Notes: generated by a model not told the origin, from the letters alone. A stretch of DNA of 64,000 bases from Paramacrobiotus metropolitanus (GCF_019649055.1 NW_026570433.1:62001-126000); one strand, 5' to 3'. Positions 9,487 through 20,386 are shown, numbered from the stretch's first letter. Translations and numbers: made by a program.

Positions 9487-11250
9487 CTACCGGGGCTTCC
9501 CTTGGAAACTGTCTATGAAATTTTGATCCTTCTCAAAGGCCGCAGCTTGTGCTTCCTTTCTCGCCTGCGTCGCTTTCTCACAATTTGCGCATTTTTTGTC
9601 ATTTTTCATATCGCTCAGTTCCTTCTGGACTTTGCGATAATTTTCCTTTTCCGTATCCAATAATCCTTCGAGTCGTTCGATTTCTTTTTGAGACTGCTCA
9701 TCCTTTTCCTTAGGAATATGCATCGGGCCAACAGTAGACAGTTTATTAAGCTGTACGTTTGCTTTTGTCAGATCCCGCTGCAGGGTATCCTCTCTGTCTT
9801 AAGCGCGCTTCTTTTCATCATCTAAATCCTTAGAAAGCTTTTGAGAGAGATTTTGTGCATCCGCTAAGTTTTTATTGGTCAACTTGTGCGCGTCTTTTTC
9901 AGCATTTAAATCCCTCTGTGCTTTCGTTAGTTTCTGGTCTAAATCCGCGACCTGCTTCGACATATCAGGGAGCGTTTGTGCTTTAAAGCCGTCAATGGTG
10001 GCTTTCGCTGCCGACAGCTCCCTCTGAGAGTCTTCTAACTGTTTTTCTAAATGCCGATTTGCATCTTTTAATCCATCATGATCATTTTTCATATTGTCAT
10101 AGGCATTTTGTGCATGTTTATTTACATCTCTTAACCGCGAGAGATTATCAACCGCGATGCGTAATTCATTCGCCAACCGGTCGTTCTCAGTTTGTTTGCG
10201 TTCAAATTTAATGCGCATTTCATTAAAATCATTCTGAAATTTTAATTTCAGATTACGTTCTTCGTCGACTCGGGCATCCAGCGACATGGAATTTCCCATT
10301 TCGTCAACTTTTAATTTCGTGGTGGCTATCCATGTCCGCAGACCCTGGAGTAGCACGGGCATCGTCTTCCGGGCGACTAGTCCCACATCTTGATCCGTTT
10401 GCGTTAGAGCCAATAACTCATCAACCTCCTTGGCTTTGGTGAGGAACTCTTCATCAGGTTGCTCGAAGTCTTTCTCCGAGACAAAGGCATGCAATTTCAA
10501 TTGTGACGGGTGAAAGGACATTGCACCACCCAAAATGCTTTTCTTTCTTGCAGAAGCTTCTGGGGCTACATCCGTATTTTCACCAAACGCCATGTGAATA
10601 GGCGTATCATCCTCTGATCGGCTATCCAACTCATCCATATCAAAATCTGGAAGAGGCTGCTCCTTGCCAAAGAGGCTTTCCTCTGAAAGTGGTTCTACAA
10701 GCTTAAGCGGCTCTGTATTTGGTTCACTACGAGTAGCTTGTTCTGCCTTCTCGTTAGTTTTTGACTTGGCTGCCACCGCTCTCTTGGGTCGATCGTCAGA
10801 AACGGACTCCTTTGGTTTTGCTCCAACTTTTGCAGCTGCCTCAAACGCAATAAGAGCCGCTTGTCTACGATCTTCCAAATTTTTCTTGTAACCAGGTAAC
10901 CACTTGTAAGCCTTTTTTACCGCTTCGTTAAACTGATCATCAGTAACATCCACATAAGTTTCTGGAATGCACCGTTCAGTCTCATACCATCCGTTATAAT
11001 AAAAAGGAGCCTTTTTGTTTGGATCAACTGACTTCCCCAATTCTTGGAAATCTACCCACGACTTACCACAGTAAGCTCTCGTTTGGCTGGGTGCCTCCAA
11101 GTTCAAAGCGAAGTACATTAATCCTAACGGAATTTCATCCGGTTTGAATTTGAATCTGGTTTGTGTCGCTGCTGCTTCATATGGGCCAATTATGACCTTA
11201 TCTTCTGGAACCTGGCTTAACGCCTTGTTCCTATTTCCTGGATTGGACAT
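9487..11250 (-). CDS. Long coiled-coil ORF upstream of Gag
   Basis: ATG at 11,250. The frame runs to a TAA at 9,801-9,799 and, in the same frame, on to the TAG at 9,489, about 588 codons with one internal stop. Residues 1-290 are mixed and acidic. From about 300 on it is almost pure heptad-rich helix with many Lys, Glu, Asp, Asn and Gln (for example ANRHLEKQLEDSQREL and LTKAQRDLNAEKDAHKL). Near residue 560 a KKCANCEKA pair of cysteines occurs. It precedes Gag and is joined to it through a -1 slip site, so it is probably the N-terminal structural part of the capsid precursor. The TAA may be a recent loss mutation (a Gln codon would fit). Confidence 0.75.
9517..9523 (-). promoter_or_regulatory. 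Canonical -1 frameshift heptamer A AAU UUC
   Basis: On the minus strand the heptamer AAATTTC is read as A-AAT-TTC in the frame of the coiled-coil ORF, which fits X-XXY-YYZ exactly. The coiled-coil frame stops at TAG 9,489-9,487. The Gag frame lies at -1 and opens after a TGA near 9,535, so the overlap is about 48 bases and the heptamer falls inside it. A slip here would fuse the coiled-coil protein to Gag-protease. I did not fold the downstream RNA for a stimulatory structure. Confidence 0.6.
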
Positions 11251-11251
11251 T

Positions 11252-11690
11252 CTTACGGTACGTACAGTAACTATTGTGCTACTGATTACCGTAAACTTTA
11301 AAAATTGCGATTGTGCAATTTAATTTCGCTAGACAGTCCTCCTTTGAGGTTTGAACTGCTTAGCGAAACTTTTACCACAGCCAACCTTTGCGGTTCGACT
11401 GAAAAGATAACTATTAAAATTACTCAGCTGCACTTTGCGTGCTGCCGTAATCTTAACTTACAGATCAATCTTACGGTACATACAGTAGCTATTGTGCTAC
11501 TGTTTCTCGTAAAATTCTAATATTGCAATTGTGCAATTCGGTTTCCACTAGACAGTCCTCCTTTAAGGTTTGAACTGTTCAGTAGAAAATTAATCACAGC
11601 CGACCTTTGCGGTTTCGACTGAAAAACTAAATGCTAAAATTACTTTGCTGCACTTTGCGTGCTGCCGTAATTTAACTCACAGGTCAATCA
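11252..11690 (-). repeat. Two tandem 218-bp repeats in the element 1 leader
   Basis: The stretch from 11,252 (CTTACGGTACGTACAGTA) recurs from 11,470 with a period of about 218-220 bases and roughly 85-90 percent identity by eye. Each unit contains TACAGTAnCTATTGTGCTACTG, a GACAGTCCTCCTTTnAGGTTTGAACTG block, an ACC-TTTGC-GGT mini-hairpin and GCTGCACTTTGCGTGCTGCCGTAA. A degenerate third echo of the middle block lies at 11,928-11,960. The repeats lie directly before the ATG of the first ORF, so they may be promoter or leader modules. Confidence 0.75.
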
Positions 11691-12820
11691 CCGTTTGCCG
11701 GTGTTTACCTTTTCCACAAACAACTATCTCTAGCTGCTGATTCTGGCTACCGCTTGCGGCTTGCCTTTATCAAGCTGCTGGAGATTGTTATCTCACTTGG
11801 CCACTGACAGTGGCTTAATGCTTACTATCTGATCTGTCTGCAGGCCAGGCACACTGACACTGCAAACTACGGTTTATTCACCGCGGTTACTGCTTCGCGC
11901 AGGCAACCCGGAAATTACCGATTTTCAATACAGCCGACCTTTGAGGTTTCGACTGTTTTCCTACGGTCCAATTAAATCAATTTAATTTAATTGGCGAGGA
12001 AGCTCACCACCAGTGAGGAAGCTCACAAATTGCGAGGAAGCTCGCCCAAAAATGAATAAAACTAGGCCAGATCAGGAACGCTGACCTCCTTCGGCGCACC
12101 TTTGCGGTTCGACGCCTTTCGGTTACGGACCACTTTTACTGTAAATTACCACCAAACTTTCCACCAATAATTTTCTGTTACATCGGGAAAATTAAAAGAC
12201 ACCGGTGGGCGCCATGTCGTGTATAAGCGTTCACACCGGTTAGGGTTCCATGAACAATCTTTACTCTTCCACGCCTGTAATGCTCAATCGGTAGGCAACT
12301 CTCATCTCAAACTGTAACAGATCCTTATGGTGGAAATACAACGACTCAGGAACGCGAGAACTCAGGAATCCCTAAGCAGGAACACTCCAATCACAACTTC
12401 CGGTCGTAAGTCCTGTGAGGATCGGCAAGAGCTAGGACGATTGTGTCACGAGCAAACCTGTATACTAAGCGATAATCCGAGAACGACTATGCACTTCCGT
12501 AGGAACAAGTATTGCTGCCTCTTTATCCAATTCACACCACAGTTCACAACGCAAGGAAATCGTAATTAGAAAACAGTCTCAGAAGTCAAGTTCCAGACTA
12601 CTGATCAGTGACTGCTGCCGATATTAGTGACAACCTGAACTTATATAGACTTCGCGTTATGACATCATATACACCGCTAGTAAAAGAGAACAGCAAATCA
12701 CAGTAGAGATTGACTAGATTATCTGTTATGTTGCAGGTGGAAGGCGGACAGTCAGCATCCGTACGTACATCCCGGCGTGTGATCCTACTCCCACACGTCA
12801 GTTCTGCTGTATAAAAATCC
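11691..12820 (-). other. Element 1 leader or LTR-like DNA, no ORF
   Basis: Non-coding DNA between the tandem repeats and the point where receptor homology resumes. It holds three GAGGAAGCTC copies, further ACC-TTTGC-GGT hairpins (near 12,098), and short palindromic patches. No perfect duplicate elsewhere in the window marks it as a complete LTR. Confidence 0.45.
11996..12043 (+). repeat. Three copies of GAGGAAGCTC at 19-bp spacing
   Basis: GAGGAAGCTC starts at 11,996, 12,015 and 12,034, an exact 19-bp period. A related AAGGAAGCTC appears in the leader side of element 2 near 43,588. Regular spacing suggests a protein-binding array or a recent slippage product. Confidence 0.6.
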
Positions 12821-12836
12821 ACCCGTTACGATAACC

Positions 12837-13592
12837 ATTCTCGATCAAATCCAGCTCATCCGTAATCTGGTCATGTCGCTTCGCTGTCCCGTTTTAATCA
12901 TCGTGTTCTTCCGAAAATCCGATGTTAACGACATTCTCAAAGCGCTGGAGGATTTAGTCGCTTCTGGCTTCGTCAGTTATCGAAAAGTAGGCAGAACGGC
13001 TCTTCGCAAATCGTGTATTTCGGTTTGTCTTGCTGCAGTGGTTTTCATTGCTGTGGATTGTACCAGCTGGACGCATCCGCGATACACGAGGGAAGCGTTT
13101 CTAACCGTGTCGGATTTGCATGGCCGAGGCGTGATCCTGCCGCACTGGTTGCACTTAATTATCTGGGAGTTGATGACAACCGTTCCGATTGTGTTCATAA
13201 CACTGTTGCAGATACTGTGTGTCTTGTGCGGCTATTTGCTCGAGCACGGTGTGGACTGTTACCGTGAGGCAATAGAGTCCGATCGCATGGAACTGCATTG
13301 TCAACTGCCGTACCTTATAGCTTTTCACCAGAAACTGGACTGTCTTTCGAAGACTATTCAATACCATTTTGGAGCGTTTGTGGCCGTGGCTTTTCTGGCC
13401 GATGGATACATTATGGTCAGCAGGATGGCAACAGCGAATATCCTGTCGGACCAGCCGAACTTTGGATATCTGGACACCACGTTAGCCGCTGCCGGGTTTT
13501 TGATAGTCGGGTTGATGCCTTACGTACGGGTTCACAAAAAGGTACGGATGAACGACCAGATTTCCGTTTACCTCGATGCTTTTTTGCATTAG
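12837..13592 (+). CDS. Multi-pass membrane receptor-like protein, 5' part missing
   Basis: The frame is open from before 12,837 through an internal ATG at 12,873 to a TAG at 13,590-13,592. The product (about 250 residues) has at least four hydrophobic spans: ISVCLAAVVFIAV, LIIWELMTTVPIVFITLLQ, FGAFVAVAFLADGYIMV and LAAAGFLIVGLMPYV. The segment from LDQIQLIRN to SLRCPVLIIV is nearly identical to part of the copy at 17,013, which also carries an N-terminal portion lacking here. The missing 5' part would lie where element 1 abuts, so insertion probably truncated the gene. General shape resembles invertebrate gustatory-type receptors, but I see no diagnostic motif. Membrane location is firm; ligand and function are unknown. 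Confidence 0.6.
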   Translation: MLDQIQLIRNLVMSLRCPVLIIVFFRKSDVNDILKALEDLVASGFVSYRKVGRTALRKSCISVCLAAVVFIAVDCTSWTHPRYTREAFLTVSDLHGRGVILPHWLHLIIWELMTTVPIVFITLLQILCVLCGYLLEHGVDCYREAIESDRMELHCQLPYLIAFHQKLDCLSKTIQYHFGAFVAVAFLADGYIMVSRMATANILSDQPNFGYLDTTLAAAGFLIVGLMPYVRVHKKVRMNDQISVYLDAFLH

Positions 13593-13831
13593 GAAAGCTT
13601 CCAATTTTTCGAAAGTAAAACGTCTGGCTGCATTGTCCGTCCCTTATAGCAAGACATGTTCAAATTACGGCGTTTTTAATTCACAAACAGAGAGGCATAA
13701 ATCAGTTGATTAGTTTATAAGGCAAAAGCCATCCGAATACTTACCATAAAGGCAAACGCAGGCGCACTACTTAACGGTAAAAATTTTGTACATTGAAAAA
13801 CAACATAAATCTCTCTCATCAAAAAGCTGGG

Positions 13832-13979
13832 AAAAGAATGCAGCAGCACAACGGGGAAGCACGCTCACATGAATTTCTGCGGCAGCGTTTGTCCATCGAA
13901 ATTCAACGGGGAAATGCGGCTTCAGTGCTGGGCACGATGGAAGGGCTGGATAAGCTGAACGAAATTTTTCTGTTATAGT
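13832..13979 (+). CDS. Possible 3' exon of the receptor-like gene
   Basis: An open frame after a plausible acceptor (GAATGCAG) encodes about 45 residues (EARSHEFLRQRLSIEIQ, then a Gly/Leu-rich end) and stops with TAG at 13,977-13,979. It lies 50 bases before an AATAAA. Distance and orientation fit a last exon of the receptor-like gene. No donor in the upstream ORF was pinned down, so the link is inferred. Confidence 0.3.
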
Positions 13980-14029
13980 TCAGCAGTGTGTTTCTTTTTA
14001 TGTTTATGTATTGCTTTTTTGATTTGACC

Positions 14030-14035
14030 AATAAA
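14030..14035 (+). terminator. AATAAA poly(A) signal
   Basis: AATAAA follows the TAG at 13,979 by 50 bases and is followed by T/C-rich sequence, as expected for the 3' end of the receptor-like transcription unit. Confidence 0.4.
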
Positions 14036-16990
14036 GTCTCCAATCTCTATTCTGCCTTGAGTTAAAAGGCACCGTACTTAAAACCGCTGTAGCGTTTCTC
14101 AGCTTTCTCTTAAAGACAGCCCAACCAAAACATAGCTTGAGAAAAGCAGTACATCACGCAATGTAGTAGAATGCAGTAGCAGATTCTATTTCAGCTTTGG
14201 ATTAATGCAAATCTTTTTTAAGCAGGAAGAAGACCTACAGAATAAACTTTGTGTTCTTCTGACCAAAGCTGAGGATACGGTAAGTACTCTGATTAAGTCG
14301 TATCTTTAACCCGTTGACGGGCATTGGCGTCAGGACGCAACATGGTCTTCTGAATTTTTTTCCCAATGATTGAGAACAGTTAATGAATATCAATTAGCAT
14401 AATTAGCAATAAGAGACTTTAAAGCAGCAGTAAAAACATAATTCAAACTTATATCTCAAGTTAATTACAAATGACCGTTGCCCGAAAATTGCTAATTTCG
14501 GACTTTTCAAGCTCTCGTAGATCTTGCTAATTAACTATAATTAGTGGATGAATAATTAAACCAGAGATAAATCAGCAAGGTACAACTAGCAACGTTCTAT
14601 CCAAAATCGATTAACACAGGTCTTTTAAATTGAACAGTAGAAGACCACAGTCCGTCAAAACCTTGTGTTGCGTGCCAACACCATTGCCCATGAAGGGTCT
14701 CAGATACACGGGCGGATGCAATTTCGACTGTTTCTCTTTTTCACATAATCAGATAAAGTTACTGTCGGTTCGTACGCAAAACATGCGCCACGCGGTTCTG
14801 TTGGTCGAAAGCTGGCAAAAAACACTTTTGCGTATCAACACCCCGGGAGGTCGGCGAAAACCAAAATCGCCTCTAAATTTGTCTGCTTCAGGAAAACAGA
14901 ATGCAGGTAAACCGAACACGGTAGTCCTCATTGTAATTCTAACGTCTTTGCAATAACACTGTGAATGGCGGCACAACACCACGTACTTTGCCGCGTTTTT
15001 ACATATTGATGCATCGCTTGGATAAGCTAGGTCAGAGCTGCACAGCTTTTCAGAAACATGAATTTTGTGTGATCAGTCTCGGGTGGTTGAAAACTACAGT
15101 AATTGCACACTTACGCGTGCACATTGGGGATCTTGATCTTTGCGGCAGCCTAGCTAGTTTCTTCCGGTCGCTAATGCGTTCCAGAACGTGCCAGTGACCA
15201 GTGACCGCTAATATCTCACTTTGCGCCAATTGCCACTGCAGCTGGACTATCCGCGCCGCTTTTTAGATAGTAGCACTTGCGGTCACACCAAGGAAAAATG
15301 CAAGCGCGCACAACGCGGGCAGTATAAAGGCGGCTAGGCGTGCCAGACACACAGGAAATGCAATGCTAAACTTCAAAAATAATGCTTCGTGCAGTCTCGT
15401 ATGAGCATATAATGAAAGTTATGGGAGAGAATATCGTTAGTATCGTTTAATTTCTGTATTTGATTTGTTAATAGTGGTCAATATACATGGCAACGGGATT
15501 TGGTAGTTTTTAGTTTTTTGCTGACCAGTGGCCAACAAGTTGACCACTGCTATGCTCCTGTTTGGAAGTGCATTTTTTGTACTATTTAATGAAATTATTG
15601 CTTTTATGTAATTCCCGTTCGTCTAATTATCAGAAAATTAATCGTTTTTAAGCTGTAAACCGTTCATGGGCATTGGCGTTGGCAAACACCCTAGTCACCA
15701 CGGCTGACCTATGGTCAGCACAAGCTTACAAAAAATTCCCTTTCTTAATTGATTTTTTTCACCGGGAAATCCCGAATTTCAAAATGAAACTCGCACTCCT
15801 TCGGGTACCGCCCGCTGGAGGGTTAATATGCATGATTTGATTACTTGTAACTGTTTAACAGAACTGCAATAATACAGTGAGGAAATGCAAGTCTTTACTG
15901 TGCATAACCGAATGTGTCCGACTCTCCATGAAACCGGCGGAGATCCCAGAAATTAGTTCGTCTTGGCTTTTTAAGGTTTGCGCAAGATTTCAAAAACTGA
16001 GAAGGGACTGTGATCACGAGCGATCTATATTTTTATCAATTATTTGCAGACTTTCACTATGATTATCAGCGTGTCCATTGTCGTTCCCGAGCTGCTGCCA
16101 AAGACACCTACCGGCTGCCCAGGTGTAGTTACGGGTTCCAACTGCAGTTGCAGTACTGCGTAAACCATCGACAATAATTTATTGTGTTCGGCTTGATGTG
16201 TTTGTGATACACAAGTTTAATGCAGCATTTTACGCGTATGAAAATACAGTATGTAACCGATGAAAATACAGTGCGTATGCGGCTACATACTATATTTTCA
16301 CCGGTTTAAGGAACGCTCCAGGGTCCGGACCGCGCACACAGATTTTCGGCCCCTTTCAGATCAAAGTAACCAACGGTCCGTATGCGTTGGCTACGCCTCC
16401 ACGTGCTCCTTAAGCTTGCGAAAATATGCTACTTGGTAGAACAGCGCATACGGTTCCATGCTCACACTAGATAGATATCATTTAATTTTTTTAATATTAA
16501 AAGGTCAACTTCGACTGTTTCTCGTACGGCTCAAATATAAGTACGGACAACAAACTGCGAGAACAGCATCTGTATTGTTTCCGGTGAATTAATCGTACCA
16601 TACTTTTACTTGGTGACTGCTTGGAAATGCACTGATATTATTTAAGAATAATTACATCTTTATCATAATATAACATTTTCTGTAAGGGGCGCAACAAAAC
16701 TAAATGGATGAAGGTTGAGATATATTAACGATTGTCAAAATCGTACTGTACAACCTTCAGATCGCTTCAGTGGCATTGTTCCGACCCGTTACTTTGACCA
16801 CTTGCTTGATTAGTTTAGGCAGTCCGAAACTAAACTTGGTACGGCGGCAGCTCAAAAGCATTGTCCAAATCGGTTTTTGCATCCGGTTTACGAGATATTT
16901 CGCATTTTTTTGCTTCAGTGGTGTGCTTGATGGCTGGCAAATTTACTGATTAAGATTCAAGCCTCTGTTCTAAAATAAACGGTAGGCTAG
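14036..16990. other. Long stretch without supported gene
   Basis: Only ORFs below about 110 codons occur, with no domain, signal peptide or splice pattern I can support. An imperfect palindrome lies at 16,239-16,300. Text near 16,505-16,540 resembles the TTCGACTGTTTCTCGTACGG words of the retroelement leaders and may be a small relic. Confidence 0.5.
16239..16300. repeat. Imperfect palindrome with nested direct repeats
   Basis: Arms 16,239-16,255 and 16,284-16,300 (TGAAAATACAGTATGTA and its complement) match at 16 of 17 positions. A second copy of ATGAAAATACAGT lies inside the loop, so the right arm can pair with either left copy. This is MITE-like or attenuator-like in form; nothing else identifies it. 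Confidence 0.5.
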
Positions 16991-17012
16991 CGAATATGCT
17001 ACCTTTATCCGA

Positions 17013-17690
17013 ATGGGAAGCCGACCAGGGGTTACTGTTGTTGTATTCTTTCACACTTTATTGTCTCTGCTCGGTCTGACTAAACCATTATCCCGAACAA
17101 AGTTCATTGCACACTGGGTTATCCGAGGATTCTTGATTGCCGCTGGAGCTGGTTTAGCTTTAACATACTTCATATGCTTCATTCTTGTATACACCGAAGT
17201 TGCCCCGTCAGTCATCACCCTTCTCGATCAGATCCAGATCATCCGTAATCTGTTCATTTCGCTTCGCTGTCCGATCTTGATCATCGTCTTGATCACTTGA
17301 TCATCTGGGAGTTTATGGCGAGCATTCCGACGCTTAGATGCTATATTATATAACGCTGCTGCAGATATACTGTTTGTTCTGTGTGGTTATTTGCTGGAGC
17401 ACGGTATGGACTGCTTTACTGCCAAAATTAAACCAAAAACCAAACGGAGCCTAACGGTAAACTGCGATACCTTATGGAATTCCGGCGGAAAGTGGTCTGT
17501 CTATCGAAGACGATTCAGTGTCAGTGTGGAGCGTTTGTGGCCGTGGCTTCCTAGCTGATGGCTCCATTACGGTCAGCCGGCTGGGAACCGCGAATATTTT
17601 GTCAGACAGACCGAGTTCTGCGTCCCAGTACGCCACGTTAGCCGCTGCCTTGTTTCTGGCAGTTTTTCTTTGTTGACCTGTTTTCATTTC
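17013..17690 (+). pseudogene. Decayed paralogue of the receptor-like gene
   Basis: An ATG at 17,013 opens a 95-codon frame with two hydrophobic spans (VIRGFLIAAGAGLALTYFICF is part of one), followed by LDQIQIIRN and SLRCPILIIV, nearly matching the gene at 12,837. After 17,300 DNA similarity continues (ATCTGGGAGTTnATG, CTGCTGCAGATACTGT, TATTTGCTGGAGCACGGT) but frames are broken and a segment between the two matching blocks is deleted relative to the other copy. A local tandem duplication followed by decay explains this. A few small ORFs to 18,062 may be a further degraded tail. Confidence 0.65.
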
Positions 17691-18346
17691 CTGTTGCGGT
17701 GTTAAGCGATCTTTGGACGGAAATGGCCGAGAGGCACCTAACGCAGTACCCTGTCACGAAGGACGATGACGATAATTTTACGATGTTTTTGTTCACAAAA
17801 GTCGGTCATGACAAAAGCACTGGCAAATCGACAAGTCGACAATGGTCCATCTTTTGCGATTGGGATGTCCAGTTCAATAAAGCCGGTCTGGGGAAGTTTT
17901 ATTGCGCAAATTCAGATTAATGATGTAAACACTAAACAGTCGTTTGAAGATTGTGCAGAAGCGAAATTTGTCAGTGCAATGAAAACAGCGTGGTCGGTGG
18001 TGGCTATCATACTAACCAAAAGCGCTAATATCGTTCTACCGGAACCTCTTCCATCCGACTGAGGGCACCAAGTACAGGGATTGCGTAGCTCAGCTTTCGA
18101 AAAACATTTTAATATTTACAGTATGTGTTTTCGAATGTTAATGAAGTACTTGAGTAACATCGTAGAGACAACATGAGCTACAGTAAATGATTTTTATCGA
18201 AATATCGGCATGTCTAACACCCGTTAAGCCGTGAAGCTAACAATCTAATTAAGCTGATAACAACATTATACAATCATCGCTGGCGTACTGTTAGTTAAAG
18301 CAATCATATTAATAGCGTTGGAGAATTCTATAGTATTGTTGGTTAA

Positions 18347-18907
18347 TCAGTCGCAGCGAAGACTGGCAGCGGCATCACCGCTAGCTTTTTCCGTGATTTG
18401 GTTGCCCACGGAGTCTACACACCAGGCACCCGTGGAGTCATACTGCTTATGCTCCCATCCCAATGGCCACTCCTTGCACGCCGGCACCCAGCGAACAGGA
18501 CCTCCAAACGCAACACCTACCGGAACCAAGCCGTAATACATACATACCACATATAAAAGCTAGCTTGTTTAGCACACAGACGTGGATTTTACGGCGTTCC
18601 AACCGCCGATTGTTGAGATCAAGGAAGTGAAAATCACGTCTGCACAAAATAATTTCGTATGCCACATCTGCGAATTGTTCTGTGACTTGCCTGATTCGGT
18701 TTCGGCTTCTTCTCGGGCTTCTGTACAGCTGCATGACCAGGGAGCTCGTCGCTGGTTCAAGTAACCGTAACCCGACATGCTGCGGTCACTGAGTTCCAAC
18801 GGCAAATATAACATACACAGCTCTCGACCATAAAGCGTGCATTCACCGGACACAACACACAGCGCTACCGCTAGGCATATAAGCGATAGTTTACCGGGTG
18901 CAGCCAT
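18347..18907 (-). CDS. Secreted protein with thyroglobulin type-1-like C-terminus
   Basis: ATG at 18,907 starts MAAPGKLSLICLAVALCVV, a clear signal peptide with cleavage expected near SGE-C. A Cys-containing ectodomain follows, with SCTEAREEAE resembling the first Cys segment of thyroglobulin type-1 repeats. The last block (18,347-18,530) reads RWVPACKEW, then KQYDSTGAWCVDSVGNQI and a final Cys before TGA, which matches the QC-CWCV core of that domain family with Tyr-Asp in place of the usual Gln-Cys. The two parts lie in the same frame but with TAA and TAG between them near 18,560, so a small intron must lie between; I could not place it with certainty. The role could be protease inhibition or matrix binding; that is inference. 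Confidence 0.5.
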
Positions 18908-19607
18908 GTTTTTGTGTGAGAATGTTATATGGATTAAAAACAGCAAGCGACACTATCAGATCCTAAGCCAACGTCTGTTGTAGACCGCAAACGCGGATGT
19001 ACATTTGTTAACTGATGTTAAATGTATTATGTGATAATTATAAGAGTTAGCTCTCTGGTTTAAAAGTTCATGCACATGCGAGTCCCTGAGGTCATCAGAT
19101 CCGGTTCTTCCGTTTTCTTGTGTCGCGCACCTGAGACGCCTAGCCGCTTCTGTTGGGGGTAGACAGGTCACGTCCACGTGGAGATTTTTGTTTGCCGGTG
19201 ACGCTGGCCAACTGGCCGGTACTGTTGCGGGCAGGTGGTCTTCGTCATCGGGGATTCATTAAGGGGGTGCAGGTCGAGTGTTTTAACTCGGTCTGCCTAG
19301 GATGTTCCATAGTAGACGTGGGGAAGCAGGTCTCGGCGGAGTCGTTGGTACACCGGTAGCCAAATCACCGTCGCTGTTCCTCTTCAGGGAATGGCAGCAC
19401 GCTCGGGACGCGCGTAGTCGTGGTCACCGGTGAATCGGCTGGTTTACCCGATATCCTCCGGGGGAGACTTCGGTTGAACTCCGGGTACAGGTTCCTAGTT
19501 GAGTTCCTGTAGATCTGGGTTCAAACGAAGAATCCAGTTAGGCTGCCACGTAACTACTGCTAACTTCCGTCCATTCTTGCTGGTCGACTTCTATTGGCCG
19601 CTATGGT

Positions 19608-19746
19608 CGACCTGTGTGGTCGGCCGCCGTGCACCTAGTCGATCTGTGTGATCGACTATGGTAATTAAGTCGTAATTCGGCGATCTGCCTCCTTGCGAAT
19701 CCGTTCCGGAATTGATGAATTTCCCACAACCGATCTTTGTGATCGG
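19608..19746. repeat. Three short hairpins with 5-nt TGTGT or TTTGT loops
   Basis: CGACC-TGTGT-GGTCG at 19,608-19,622, GTCGATC-TGTGT-GATCGAC at 19,638-19,656, and CCGATC-TTTGT-GATCGG at 19,730-19,746. Stem sequences differ but remain perfectly complementary, and loop length is always 5. A fourth, GCTGACT-TGTGT-AGTCAGC, lies at 20,281-20,299. All are in the 3' non-coding part of element 2. Confidence 0.75.
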
Positions 19747-20386
19747 CTCGAGTACTCATAGTTAAATCCGAGTCGTCCTGCGCTGTTGGCAGCTTGGCCA
19801 AGGGATATCCGCTGTTTGCACTGGTAAAGGCTGTTCGGCTACCCGTTTCCGAGGTCGGCCACGGGTGCTTGGCAAACACGCGGTCAAAGGCACAGCAAGG
19901 TCTTTGATCGCATGTTAGCGTAATCCTCTCGGTTTCTGCTCCGGAGTCGGTTGGCCGGAGTAATCTTCATAACTGATACTGGTTAATGGCGCATTTTGTA
20001 CCATGTAACTTAATTGGTCAGCTCCATGTAACGCGGATTGAGGCTTCTGTTGGCTCCGATGGTAGCAGAACGTGGTTCGCGATGTGCTATCTTAGACCGG
20101 AGCGTCTGTTGGCGTCCGGTAGGAGCTGATGTGGTTCGCGATCTGCCGGTGCCATACTGGGGAACTGAGGTCGGCTTGCTCAGTTCTATCCAGGGGATTC
20201 CTCGGAAGACGTACCGGATCGGTGGAAAAAGCCGGCTTGTCAGGTCTAAACACTCGTGTCCGGGTCGAACCGAAGATCCGGCTGACTTGTGTAGTCAGCA
20301 CTCTGGCAAAGTTATCGTTGATGTCCGCTGTATACATGGTTGGTCAGTTTCTGTAAAAAGAACTAAAGAAGAGTGTCCATTCCGAA

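Larger units (their letters stand above)
705..12820 (-). mobile_element. Ty3/Gypsy-type retroelement 1
   Basis: Read on the minus strand the element has a repeat-rich leader, a coiled-coil ORF, a Gag-protease ORF, and Pol with RT, RNase H and integrase in Ty3/Gypsy order. Adjacent blocks are related by -1 frame steps. The right limit is set by resumption of host receptor homology near 12,825. The left limit is uncertain because no copy of the right-hand leader or LTR is seen at the left; the element may continue beyond the window. Coding capacity is high: ORFs of 762, 973 and 1,042 codons carry no internal frameshift, but single in-frame stops occur at 3,555 and 9,799. It is therefore a fairly recent copy that may be just inactive. 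Confidence 0.8.

Noticed and set aside
1-12830. LTR pair for element 1
   Set aside because: The 218-bp tandem repeats lie together on one side; no copy occurs on the left side within the window.
17699-18062. Small plus-strand ORFs after the receptor pseudogene
   Set aside because: They are short, overlapping in different frames, and lack homology to the receptor; possibly decayed tail but not supportable.
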